Source: Stercoripulliclostridium_A sp045535235 (GTDB taxonomy: Bacteria; Bacillota; Clostridia; Christensenellales; DTU072). Taken from it: a stretch of 18,628 bases of DNA. The position numbers and the translations under genes were made by a program. The stretch covers positions 1 to 18,628 of the forward strand of contig JAZSLG010000040.1 of NCBI GenBank assembly GCA_045535235.1, written 5' to 3'. A model generated the notes under the pieces. The model had not been told where the DNA came from. It did no database searches and worked only from the letters and a program-made list of their open reading frames with translations. Shown piece after piece: positions 1 to 6,870 of this stretch (position 1 is the stretch's first letter; each line of letters begins with the position of its first letter).

Positions 1-687
1 CATGGCTACGATCCGACTTTAATGGTTGATATAGCTCATATCGCAGGCTTAATAGTTGCAGGTGAACACGAAAGTCCAGTTGACTATGCTGACGTAGTTA
101 CTACGACTACGCATAAAACTTTGCGTGGACCTCGCGGTGGCATGATTATGACCAATAATGAAGAGGTTGCAAAGCTTATTAATAAAGCAGTTTTCCCCGG
201 AACTCAAGGCGGTCCTTTGATGCATATAATTGCTGCAAAAGCAATAGCGTTCAAAGAGGCATTGACTGATGAATTTAAGAATTATCAAAAACAAATAGTT
301 AAGAACGCATCAGTTTTGGCTAAAACCCTTATGGACGGCGGTATTAAACTCTTTAGTAATGGAACGGATAATCATTTAATGCTTTTAGATTTGCGTGGTA
401 CCGGTGTTAGCGGAAAAGAACTCGAACATTTATTGGATGAAGCACACATTACTGCAAATAAGAATAGTATTCCCAATGATACTGCTAGTCCTTTTAATCC
501 TAATGGTTTAAGAATTGGTACTCCTGCCGTTACCACTAGAGGGATGAAAGAGGATGCTATGGTTATTATTGGTAATTGTATAATAGACGTAATTAAAAAC
601 AAAGAAGAAGCTGTTGAAAGAGTATCTAATACTATTAAACAATTGACCGAGAGTTACCCTCTATATAATAATGATTTTATACTATAA
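1..687 (+). CDS. glyA: Serine hydroxymethyltransferase, C-terminal part (5' end outside window)
   Basis: PLP enzyme that interconverts serine plus tetrahydrofolate with glycine plus 5,10-methylene-tetrahydrofolate in the cytoplasm, feeding one-carbon metabolism. The frame is open from base 1 (His-Gly-Tyr-Asp), so the gene is cut by the window edge; the ATG at 22 is internal. About 228 residues remain, so roughly the first 185-190 of a 410-420 residue family are missing. Seen in the sequence: MVDIAHIAGLIVAG, the PLP-binding segment TTTTHKTLRGPRGG with the Schiff-base lysine encoded at 115-117, the PGTQGGPLMH stretch, and the C-terminal NPNGLRIGTPAVTTRGM block. These are diagnostic of SHMT. The TAA ends 9 bases before nifS, so the two are probably cotranscribed. 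Nothing unusual is seen in the visible part. Confidence 0.96.
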   Translation, partial: HGYDPTLMVDIAHIAGLIVAGEHESPVDYADVVTTTTHKTLRGPRGGMIMTNNEEVAKLINKAVFPGTQGGPLMHIIAAKAIAFKEALTDEFKNYQKQIVKNASVLAKTLMDGGIKLFSNGTDNHLMLLDLRGTGVSGKELEHLLDEAHITANKNSIPNDTASPFNPNGLRIGTPAVTTRGMKEDAMVIIGNCIIDVIKNKEEAVERVSNTIKQLTESYPLYNNDFIL

Positions 688-696
688 GGTGAAACC

Positions 697-1881
697 ATGA
701 AAGTTTATCTTGATAATTCGGCTACGACTGCATTAGATAAAAAAGTGCTTGAAGAAATGATTCCGTATTTTACGGATACTTTTGGTAATCCTAGCTCTCT
801 ACATAATTATGGCAGAAAAGCACTAAAAGCTGTTGACGAATCGCGTGAAAAAATCGCAAAATGCATTGGCGCTAAACCTAACGAAATATACTTTACTTCG
901 GGCGGAAGTGAGTCTGATAACTGGGCATTAAAGGGCGTTGTGAAGGCTAGTAAGCAAAAGAAAAAACATATTATTACCTCATCTATAGAGCATCCCGCAA
1001 TAATGGATACGTTAGCATACTTAGAAGAAAAAGAAGGTGTAGAGGTGACCTATCTTCCCGTTGATAAAGATGGTAGAGTTAGTGTTCAGGATTTGGCAAA
1101 TTCGGTAACAGATAACACTATTTTGGTGTCCATAATGTTTGCTAATAATGAAATGGGTGCTGTTCAGCCAATAGCCGAGATAGGAAAATTTTGTAAGGAA
1201 GAAGGAATATTATTTCATACCGATGCCGTTCAAGCTATGGATTCTCAAAAAATAGACGTTAACGAACTTAATATAGATTTATTGTCTATGTCGGCACACA
1301 AATTCCATGGGCCTAAAGGTATAGGCGTTTTATACATTAGGTCAGGTGTGAAAATTGATAGATTGATTCACGGCGGACATCAAGAACGTAGAATGAGGGC
1401 AGGCACTACGGATACCCCATTAATCGTAGGTATGGCTAAAGCCTTGGAAATAGCCGTTAATGAAAGAGAAGAAAATAATGCGAGAATTTCTAAGTTGCGT
1501 GATTCATTTGTTAAACGTGTATTGGAAGAAATCCCATTTGTTTATCTAAACGGCGGTATGGAGTATAGATTACCCAATAATGCTAATTTGAGCTTTGAGT
1601 TTATAGAAGGGGAGAGTATTCTTATTAATCTTGACCTAGCAGGTATAGCTGTTAGTAGTGGTTCTGCTTGTTCTTCAGGCTCTCTTGAACCCTCACACGT
1701 TATTTTAGCTTTAGGTGTGAAAGAGGAACTAGCTCACAGTTCTATTAGATTTAGCCTAGGAAAAGATACAACACAAGAAGATATGGACTATACTTTTGAC
1801 GTTTTGAAGGCGAGCGTTGAAAGATTGCGCCAAATGTCGCCTTTATTTAATATGGAAAAAGGAACAGGTAGTTATGTATAA
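697..1881 (+). CDS. nifS: Cysteine desulfurase, NifS/IscS type
   Basis: Removes sulfur from cysteine, giving alanine and an enzyme-bound persulfide that is passed to a scaffold for Fe-S cluster assembly (also a possible sulfur source for tRNA thiolation). It is a 394-residue cytoplasmic PLP enzyme of normal family length. The N-terminus MKVYLDNSATTALD is typical; SIEHPA and HTDAVQ follow; the PLP lysine is K202 in SAHKFHGPKG; the catalytic cysteine is C325 in SSGSACSSGSLEPSH, on a long loop as in group I (NifS/IscS) rather than SufS enzymes. The C-terminal RLRQMSPL is common in clostridial NifS. The start is supported by AAGGTGA at 686-692. The gene overlaps nifU by 8 bases, implying translational coupling to its scaffold partner. 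The nifS symbol reflects sequence type; no nitrogenase genes are present, so a housekeeping role is inferred. Confidence 0.95.
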   Translation: MKVYLDNSATTALDKKVLEEMIPYFTDTFGNPSSLHNYGRKALKAVDESREKIAKCIGAKPNEIYFTSGGSESDNWALKGVVKASKQKKKHIITSSIEHPAIMDTLAYLEEKEGVEVTYLPVDKDGRVSVQDLANSVTDNTILVSIMFANNEMGAVQPIAEIGKFCKEEGILFHTDAVQAMDSQKIDVNELNIDLLSMSAHKFHGPKGIGVLYIRSGVKIDRLIHGGHQERRMRAGTTDTPLIVGMAKALEIAVNEREENNARISKLRDSFVKRVLEEIPFVYLNGGMEYRLPNNANLSFEFIEGESILINLDLAGIAVSSGSACSSGSLEPSHVILALGVKEELAHSSIRFSLGKDTTQEDMDYTFDVLKASVERLRQMSPLFNMEKGTGSYV

Positions 1882-2242
1882 TGATAAAGTTCTAGATGTT
1901 TTTGCAAATCCAAAACACGTCGGAGAAATGGATAATGCCGACGGTGTTGGTACTATAGGTAACGCTTCTTGCGGTGATATAATGCGTATTTATATAAAAG
2001 TAGAAAATAATATTATCACCGATGCTAAGTTTAAGACCTTTGGCTGTGCTGCTGCAATTGCAACAGCATCGATGGCTACCGATATTATTATTGGTAAAAC
2101 TATTGAAGAAGCGTTGGAAATTAAAAATGCAGACGTTGTTGCATTATTAGGTGGACTTCCCCCTCAAAAGATACACTGCTCGGTACTAGCGGAAGAGGCT
2201 ATTCATGCAGCTGTTGAAGATTACAGAAGTAAGCAAAAATAA
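1874..2242 (+). CDS. nifU: Fe-S cluster assembly scaffold, NifU/IscU type
   Basis: Scaffold on which new Fe-S clusters are built from NifS-derived sulfur before transfer to apo-proteins. I place the start at the ATG at 1874 (MYNDKVLDVFANPKHVGEM), giving 122 residues; a longer reading from 1817 would lie inside nifS and adds no family sequence. An AAAAAGGA stretch about 10 bases upstream, inside nifS, may serve as ribosome binding site. The three ligand cysteines are all present: C33 in NASCGD, C58 in TFGCAAA and C102 in LPPQKIHCS. The C58-C102 spacing (44) matches IscU/NifU and lacks the insertion of SufU. Only the N-terminal scaffold domain exists; the ferredoxin-like and Nfu domains of full-length NifU are absent. 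LPPQK sits where IscU carries its HscA-binding LPPVK. Confidence 0.94.
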   Translation: MYNDKVLDVFANPKHVGEMDNADGVGTIGNASCGDIMRIYIKVENNIITDAKFKTFGCAAAIATASMATDIIIGKTIEEALEIKNADVVALLGGLPPQKIHCSVLAEEAIHAAVEDYRSKQK

Positions 2243-2246
2243 TTAA

Positions 2247-4055
2247 ATGGATAATAGACAAGATAAGATTAGAAATTTTTGCATTGTTGCACATATTGAT
2301 CATGGCAAAAGTACACTTGCCGATAGAATTATAGAACATACTGGTTGTGTGTCAAATCGTGATATGAAAGACCAACTGCTTGATAGTATGGATATTGAAA
2401 GAGAGCGTGGTATAACAATCAAACTTACGCCAGTTAGAATGTTTTATAATTATAAAGGCGAAGAATATACCCTTAATCTAATCGATACACCTGGGCACGT
2501 AGACTTTACGTATGAAGTATCACGTTCTCTTGCTGCATGTGAGGGTGCAATACTTATTGTTGATGCTACACAAGGTATAGAGGCGCAAACTCTAACTAAT
2601 GCCTATCTTGCTATTGATAACAATCTTGAAATTATACCTGTAATCAATAAAATTGATTTGGCTTCCGCTGACCCGGATGCTTGTAAGAAAGAAATAGAAG
2701 ACGTCATAGGTTTGCCTGCAGATGATGCTCCGTTGGTAAGTGCAAAAGAGGGTATAAATATTGAGGAAGTAATCCAACAAGTTATAGATAAACTTCCCGC
2801 ACCTAACGGAGATGAAAATGCACCGTTTAGAGCGTTAATATTCGATAGTGCTTACGATAATTATAAAGGAGCAATTTGTAATATTAGGGTAGTCGACGGC
2901 GAAATTAAAGCTGGTACGAAGATAAAAATGATGGCTACTGGTAAAACTTTTGAATGTACGGAGGTGGGGGTTTTTGCTCCAAATATGCAAGCCGTACCAG
3001 TTCTTAAAGCAGGCGAAGTCGGTTACTTGGCAGCTAGCATTAAAAACGTTAAAGATACGGCTGTAGGCGATACTATAACTAGCGTCGAAAACGGTGCTAC
3101 TGAACCATTGCCCGGTTATAAAAAAGTCTTACCAATGGTTTTTGCTGGAATTTATCCCGCAGATGGTTCAAAGTATAACGACCTGAGGGAAGCCTTAGAT
3201 AAACTAAATTTGAACGATGCAGCTCTCTTGTTTGAACCCGAAACTTCTGGTGCTTTAGGATATGGTTTTAGAGCCGGTTTCCTTGGCTTACTCCATATGG
3301 AGGTTATAGAGGAACGATTGGAAAGGGAGTTTGACTTGGATTTGGTTACTACTGCTCCTAGCGTTAGCTATAAGGTTAAGAAAACCAACGGAGAAATGAT
3401 TACCGTTGATAATCCTTCACATCTTCCTAATCCAACGGAAATTGAAGAAATTTTAGAACCCGTCGTTGCTGCTAGCATATATACTCCTCCAGAGTACGTT
3501 GGCTCAATAATGGAGCTATGTCAAGAAAAGAGAGGAGTTTTTATTACTTTGACTTATTTGGACCAATCTCGCGTAAAGGTTGACTATAAGATTCCTCTTG
3601 CAGAAATAATATATGACTTTTTTGATGCACTAAAATCTCGTACTCGTGGTTATGCAAGTTTAGAATATGAGTTAGATGGTTATAATGCCGATGATTTAGT
3701 TAAACTAGATTTCTTACTAAATGGTGAACCATGTGATGCATTATCACTTATAGTTCATAGAGACAAAGCTTACGCTCGCGGTAGGAGAATAGCAGAAAGA
3801 TTAAAAGACGTTATACCTCGTCAAATGTTCGAAATTCCTATTCAAGCAACTATAGGTACAAAAATTATTGCTCGTGAAACCGTTAAAGCTTTACGTAAAG
3901 ACGTTCTTGCAAAATGTTATGGTGGCGACATAACACGTAAAAAGAAACTTCTTGAAAAGCAAAAAGAAGGCAAGAAGCGTATGCGCCAGTTCGGTTCGGT
4001 TTCTATCCCTTCCGAAGCTTTTATGTCTATACTTAAGTTTGATGAAAACGACTAG
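2247..4055 (+). CDS. lepA: Elongation factor 4 (LepA) GTPase
   Basis: Ribosome-associated translational GTPase, proposed to back-translocate stalled or mistranslocated ribosomes and to assist 30S assembly. The 602 residues match the family's usual length. GTPase motifs: G1 AHIDHGKS at 15-22, G3 DTPGH at 80-84, G4 NKID at 134-137. EF-G-like domains follow, then the LepA-specific C-terminal domain with VHRDKAYARGRR, KIIARETVKALRKDVLAK, CYGGDITRKKKLLEKQKEGK and RQFGSVSIP, which separates it from EF-G. In switch I it reads GITIKLTPVRM where many LepA proteins have GITIKAQ. The start lies 4 bases after the nifU stop with no clear Shine-Dalgarno sequence, so coupled re-initiation is likely. The 3' end overlaps hemW by 14 bases. 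Confidence 0.97.
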   Translation: MDNRQDKIRNFCIVAHIDHGKSTLADRIIEHTGCVSNRDMKDQLLDSMDIERERGITIKLTPVRMFYNYKGEEYTLNLIDTPGHVDFTYEVSRSLAACEGAILIVDATQGIEAQTLTNAYLAIDNNLEIIPVINKIDLASADPDACKKEIEDVIGLPADDAPLVSAKEGINIEEVIQQVIDKLPAPNGDENAPFRALIFDSAYDNYKGAICNIRVVDGEIKAGTKIKMMATGKTFECTEVGVFAPNMQAVPVLKAGEVGYLAASIKNVKDTAVGDTITSVENGATEPLPGYKKVLPMVFAGIYPADGSKYNDLREALDKLNLNDAALLFEPETSGALGYGFRAGFLGLLHMEVIEERLEREFDLDLVTTAPSVSYKVKKTNGEMITVDNPSHLPNPTEIEEILEPVVAASIYTPPEYVGSIMELCQEKRGVFITLTYLDQSRVKVDYKIPLAEIIYDFFDALKSRTRGYASLEYELDGYNADDLVKLDFLLNGEPCDALSLIVHRDKAYARGRRIAERLKDVIPRQMFEIPIQATIGTKIIARETVKALRKDVLAKCYGGDITRKKKLLEKQKEGKKRMRQFGSVSIPSEAFMSILKFDEND

Positions 4056-5157
4056 AGGCCTTTACATACATATACCTTTTTGTTTATCTAAATGTACCTA
4101 TTGTGACTTTTATTCTGTTGCTATAGATACGGAAATCGTAGAAAAATATGTTAATGCGCTTATTGAAGAAATTAAATTTGGTGCATTAAGAAACGATAAA
4201 ATTATTGTAGATACTATTTATATAGGTGGCGGTACTCCAAGTGTGTTATCGCCATTTGTTTTAGAAAAAATAGTTAAAGCAATCCATGATAATTTTAGTT
4301 TAGATATTAAAGAGTTTACCATAGAAGCTAATCCTGCAACCAATATTGAGTTTGTAGAATATAAAAATTTGGGTATTAATAGGATTAGCCTTGGCGTTCA
4401 AACCTTAAACGATAAACTGCTTGGTATCATTGGGAGACGTCATGATGCCAAATTAGCATTAGATACTATTGAGAAAGCAAGTAGATATTTTGACAACCTT
4501 TCTTGTGATCTAATGATTGGTTTGCCTACTCAAACACTAAACGACGTTGAAAGTTCTGCTTTAACTCTTGTTGATAAAGTTAAACACGTTTCCACGTATA
4601 TGTTGAAATTATCCGATAACGTCAAAATGGCTAAACAAATTCGACAAGGGATTTATTCGTTGCCTGATGACGACGCTTTTGCCGATTATTACGATTTGAT
4701 TTTTAACATATTTAGGATTAATGGATTAGATAGATACGAGATTAGTAATTTTTCATTTCACGGATATGAAAGCTTACATAACTTAAAATACTGGAATAGA
4801 GAAGAGTACATCGGTCTAGGAGTGGCAGCCCATGGCTTTTTTGGTAACGTAAGGTATTATAATCCTTCTTCTATTAATAGCTATATTTTAGGTAATAACT
4901 ATGGTTTTGGAAAAGAAAAATTTGAAATAATTAGTAAAGAAAGTGCATTATTTGAAAAAATCATGTTAGCTTTAAGGCTTCCAAAAGGAATAAATATTGA
5001 TTCAATAAATAAGGAATTTGGCATTGATTTTGAGTTAAAATACCGTTCTCAACTTGAATTTTTAAAGCCATTTTTAGATTTTAGAAATAATACTATATCT
5101 ATTAAAGAAGATAAGTTATTATTAGAAAGCGCTATTGCTCGTGAATTTCTTGTCTAA
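4042..5157 (+). CDS. hemW: Radical SAM heme chaperone HemW
   Basis: Radical-SAM-fold protein that binds heme and inserts it into respiratory proteins; often mislabelled as oxygen-independent coproporphyrinogen oxidase (HemN). I use the ATG at 4042 (MKTTRGLYIHIPFC), giving 371 residues; a longer frame from 3952 would add 30 residues inside lepA with no family resemblance. The [4Fe-4S] motif is C14, C18, C21 followed by Asp-Phe (F23): CX3CX2CXF is the HemW signature, whereas true HemN has CX3CX2CXC. GGGTPS at 62-67 and a family-typical EISNF further on support the call. It overlaps lepA by 14 bases, the usual neighbour in Firmicutes. Loss of oxygen-independent coproporphyrinogen oxidase activity is expected from the motif, not tested. 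The chromosome here does not show what cytochrome it would serve. Confidence 0.93.
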   Translation: MKTTRGLYIHIPFCLSKCTYCDFYSVAIDTEIVEKYVNALIEEIKFGALRNDKIIVDTIYIGGGTPSVLSPFVLEKIVKAIHDNFSLDIKEFTIEANPATNIEFVEYKNLGINRISLGVQTLNDKLLGIIGRRHDAKLALDTIEKASRYFDNLSCDLMIGLPTQTLNDVESSALTLVDKVKHVSTYMLKLSDNVKMAKQIRQGIYSLPDDDAFADYYDLIFNIFRINGLDRYEISNFSFHGYESLHNLKYWNREEYIGLGVAAHGFFGNVRYYNPSSINSYILGNNYGFGKEKFEIISKESALFEKIMLALRLPKGINIDSINKEFGIDFELKYRSQLEFLKPFLDFRNNTISIKEDKLLLESAIAREFLV

Positions 5158-5182
5158 TTTTAGAAAATTTTTTATTAAATTA

Positions 5183-5211
5183 TTGACATTGGATATAATT
5201 GTGAATATAAT
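5183..5211 (+). promoter_or_regulatory. Sigma-A promoter of the hrcA-dnaK operon
   Basis: A perfect -35 TTGACA (5183-5188) and a perfect -10 TATAAT (5206-5211) are separated by exactly 17 bases. Transcription would start near 5218, inside the CIRCE operator just downstream, so HrcA bound there would block initiation or early elongation. This is the only convincing promoter seen between glyA and the terminator at 15828. Confidence 0.9.
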
Positions 5212-5215
5212 ATAG

Positions 5216-5242
5216 TTAGCAATCAAACAGGGCTATTGCTAA
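5216..5242 (+). promoter_or_regulatory. CIRCE operator (HrcA binding site), variant arms
   Basis: The arms TTAGCAATC (5216-5224) and TATTGCTAA (5234-5242) flank a 9-base spacer, the exact CIRCE geometry (consensus TTAGCACTC-N9-GAGTGCTAA). The outer symmetry is perfect over nine bases when shifted outward: GTTAGCAAT at 5215-5223 pairs with ATTGCTAAC at 5235-5243. Compared with consensus, the C at arm position 7 is changed to A and its partner G to T, so the change is symmetric. It lies four bases after the -10 box and in front of hrcA, fitting autorepression by HrcA. Confidence 0.9.
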
Positions 5243-5265
5243 CAGACTTGTTGTGATAGTGCTAA
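5239..5265 (+). promoter_or_regulatory. Possible second, degenerate CIRCE overlapping the first
   Basis: TAGTGCTAA at 5257-5265 matches the consensus right arm GAGTGCTAA at 8 of 9 bases, better than the first site's right arm. Nine bases upstream, CTAACAGAC (5239-5247) matches the left arm TTAGCACTC at only 5 of 9. A third right-arm-like copy, AGGTGCTAG (5270-5278, 6 of 9), abuts the hrcA start codon and overlaps its ribosome binding site. These could be an auxiliary HrcA site or chance remnants. Confidence 0.4.
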
Positions 5266-5278
5266 AACTAGGTGCTAG

Positions 5279-6322
5279 ATGGAAAGATTATTATCTGAAA
5301 GAAAACATAATATTTTAAAAGCAGTAGTTGAGTATTATATTCAAAATGCCCAACCTGTATCTTCTGGTTGTATTCAAAAAGAGTATTTTTCTAATATTAG
5401 TTCGGCAACTATTAGGGCTGAACTTGCCGCCCTTGAAGATATGGGCTATTTGGTTCAACCTCATACTTCGGCAGGACGTAGACCAACACCTAAAGCTTAC
5501 AAATATTACGTTAAGCATTTCGTAGGAAAAGCACCTTTGCGTAAAGAAGACGTTGCCCTTATAGACGCTACTTTTGCTGCAAAGTTTTCTGCTGTAGAAG
5601 ATATAGTTAGAACAACTGCTAAAGTTATTAGTGACGTAACTAATTATACTTCTGTAATAGTTATTAAAAATATTAATAAGGTTACTATTAGAGAAATAAA
5701 ATTAGTAGGGTTAGACGAGCATAGTGCACTTATTATTATTATAACCGATTCGGGAATTATTCGTGATAAAGTTATTACTCTGAATAATTATATAGATGAC
5801 GAATTTATCAATAGTGCTTCACTTCTTATAAATAAAATTTTTGCTAATAAAAAAGTAGGGGAATTAAATAGCTCAGATATTTTAGTTCAAAAGGAACTTG
5901 AAGAATTTAGAGAGTTATTTGATAGTGTCATTGGGATTTTGCATGCCTACTGTGAACGTAACGATGAAGACGTTTATATGGAAGGTGCAAGCAAGCTTTT
6001 AGATTATCCTGAAACGGATCTTCAAAGTGCTAAAAACTTTTTGAGTGTTATAGATAATAAATCTATGGTTGCACAACTTGTAGAAGACGCGGAAGACATA
6101 GAGTTTAGTGTTAAAATAGGTAGAGATGAAACGGCCGGCATGGAGAAATGTGCTGTTATAACTGCAAAATATTTGGTTAATGGTAAGGAACTTGGCCATG
6201 CGGGCGTAATTGGTCCAGAAAGAATGGATTATCAAAACGTTATGTCGGTATTATCCTATATAGGTGACGCGCTTAATACGGTTATAAAGAATAATAAAGG
6301 AGAGAATAATGACGAAGAGTAA
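5279..6322 (+). CDS. hrcA: Heat-inducible transcription repressor HrcA
   Basis: Represses class I heat-shock operons by binding CIRCE; GroEL usually keeps it active, so misfolded protein relieves repression. The 347 residues match the family. The N-terminal winged-helix domain (about residues 1-75) contains ISSATIRAELAALEDMGYL and the wing QPHTSAGRRPTPKAY, which are HrcA hallmarks. A GAF-like regulatory/dimerisation region follows, ending with HAGVIGPERMDYQNVMSVLSY. The start at 5279 is supported by AGGTG at 5270-5274, which lies within a CIRCE-like half site. The operator in its own leader implies autoregulation. The last 14 bases overlap grpE. No groEL is in the window, so the usual co-chaperone partner lies elsewhere. 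Confidence 0.97.
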   Translation: MERLLSERKHNILKAVVEYYIQNAQPVSSGCIQKEYFSNISSATIRAELAALEDMGYLVQPHTSAGRRPTPKAYKYYVKHFVGKAPLRKEDVALIDATFAAKFSAVEDIVRTTAKVISDVTNYTSVIVIKNINKVTIREIKLVGLDEHSALIIIITDSGIIRDKVITLNNYIDDEFINSASLLINKIFANKKVGELNSSDILVQKELEEFRELFDSVIGILHAYCERNDEDVYMEGASKLLDYPETDLQSAKNFLSVIDNKSMVAQLVEDAEDIEFSVKIGRDETAGMEKCAVITAKYLVNGKELGHAGVIGPERMDYQNVMSVLSYIGDALNTVIKNNKGENNDEE

Positions 6323-6836
6323 TAAGAATACTCCTGATAATGCTAATGAAAATGAAGTAGTGGAATCGGTTGCAGAAGAACAAGTAATCGACGTAGAGAA
6401 CATTGATATAGTAGCATTAGCTCAAGCGAAAATGGAAGAATACAAAGACCTCGCGCAAAGAACGCAGGCAGATTTTGACAATTTCCGCAAACGCAATGCA
6501 GAATCGGTTAAACAAGCTAGAATTGATGGTGGTAACGACGTAGTTATATCAATTTTGCCGGTTTTAGATACCGTTGAGATAGCTATTAATATGATAAACG
6601 ACGAAGCTACAAAAGCTGGAGTTCAACTTATACAAAAAAAATTCCAAGAAGTTTTTGCAAAATATGGAATAAAGGAAATTGAAGCTTTAGGAAAGGAATT
6701 TGATCCCAATCTGCATAATGCAATAATGCAAGTAGAAGATGCGGAAAATGCTGGAAAAGTAGTCGAAGTTTTACAAAAAGGATATACTCGTGATGGTAAA
6801 ATCATAAGGTATTCTATGGTAAAAGTTGCAAATTAA
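6309..6836 (+). CDS. grpE: Nucleotide exchange factor GrpE
   Basis: Cytoplasmic co-chaperone that releases ADP from DnaK and acts as the thermosensor of the cycle. It has 175 residues: an acidic, low-complexity N-terminus (about 1-45), a long helical dimerisation region (about 45-95) with the typical DFDNFRKRN, and a C-terminal beta-wing domain including EFDPNLHNAIMQV and VLQKGYTRDGKIIRYSMVKVA. LPVLDTVEIA is the expected helix at the centre. The start overlaps the hrcA 3' end by 14 bases and has a strong AAAGGAGAG (6297-6305), so repressor and exchange factor are translationally linked. The gap to dnaK is 34 bases without a promoter. Confidence 0.97.
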   Translation: MTKSNKNTPDNANENEVVESVAEEQVIDVENIDIVALAQAKMEEYKDLAQRTQADFDNFRKRNAESVKQARIDGGNDVVISILPVLDTVEIAINMINDEATKAGVQLIQKKFQEVFAKYGIKEIEALGKEFDPNLHNAIMQVEDAENAGKVVEVLQKGYTRDGKIIRYSMVKVAN

Positions 6837-6870
6837 AATATAAACTGAAAATAAATAAAGGAGAAAATAT

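Noticed and set aside
1817..1873. N-terminal extension of nifU within nifS
   Set aside because: The 19 extra residues do not look like NifU; the ATG at 1874 gives the canonical start and a short coupled overlap.
3952..4041. N-terminal extension of hemW within lepA
   Set aside because: The 30 extra residues have no HemW similarity and would overlap lepA by over 100 bases; the ATG at 4042 gives the standard N-terminus.
5156..5180. AT-only hairpin after hemW as a terminator
   Set aside because: The ATTTT/AAAAT arms leave only a 2-base loop and contain no G-C pairs, so a stable terminator is unlikely.
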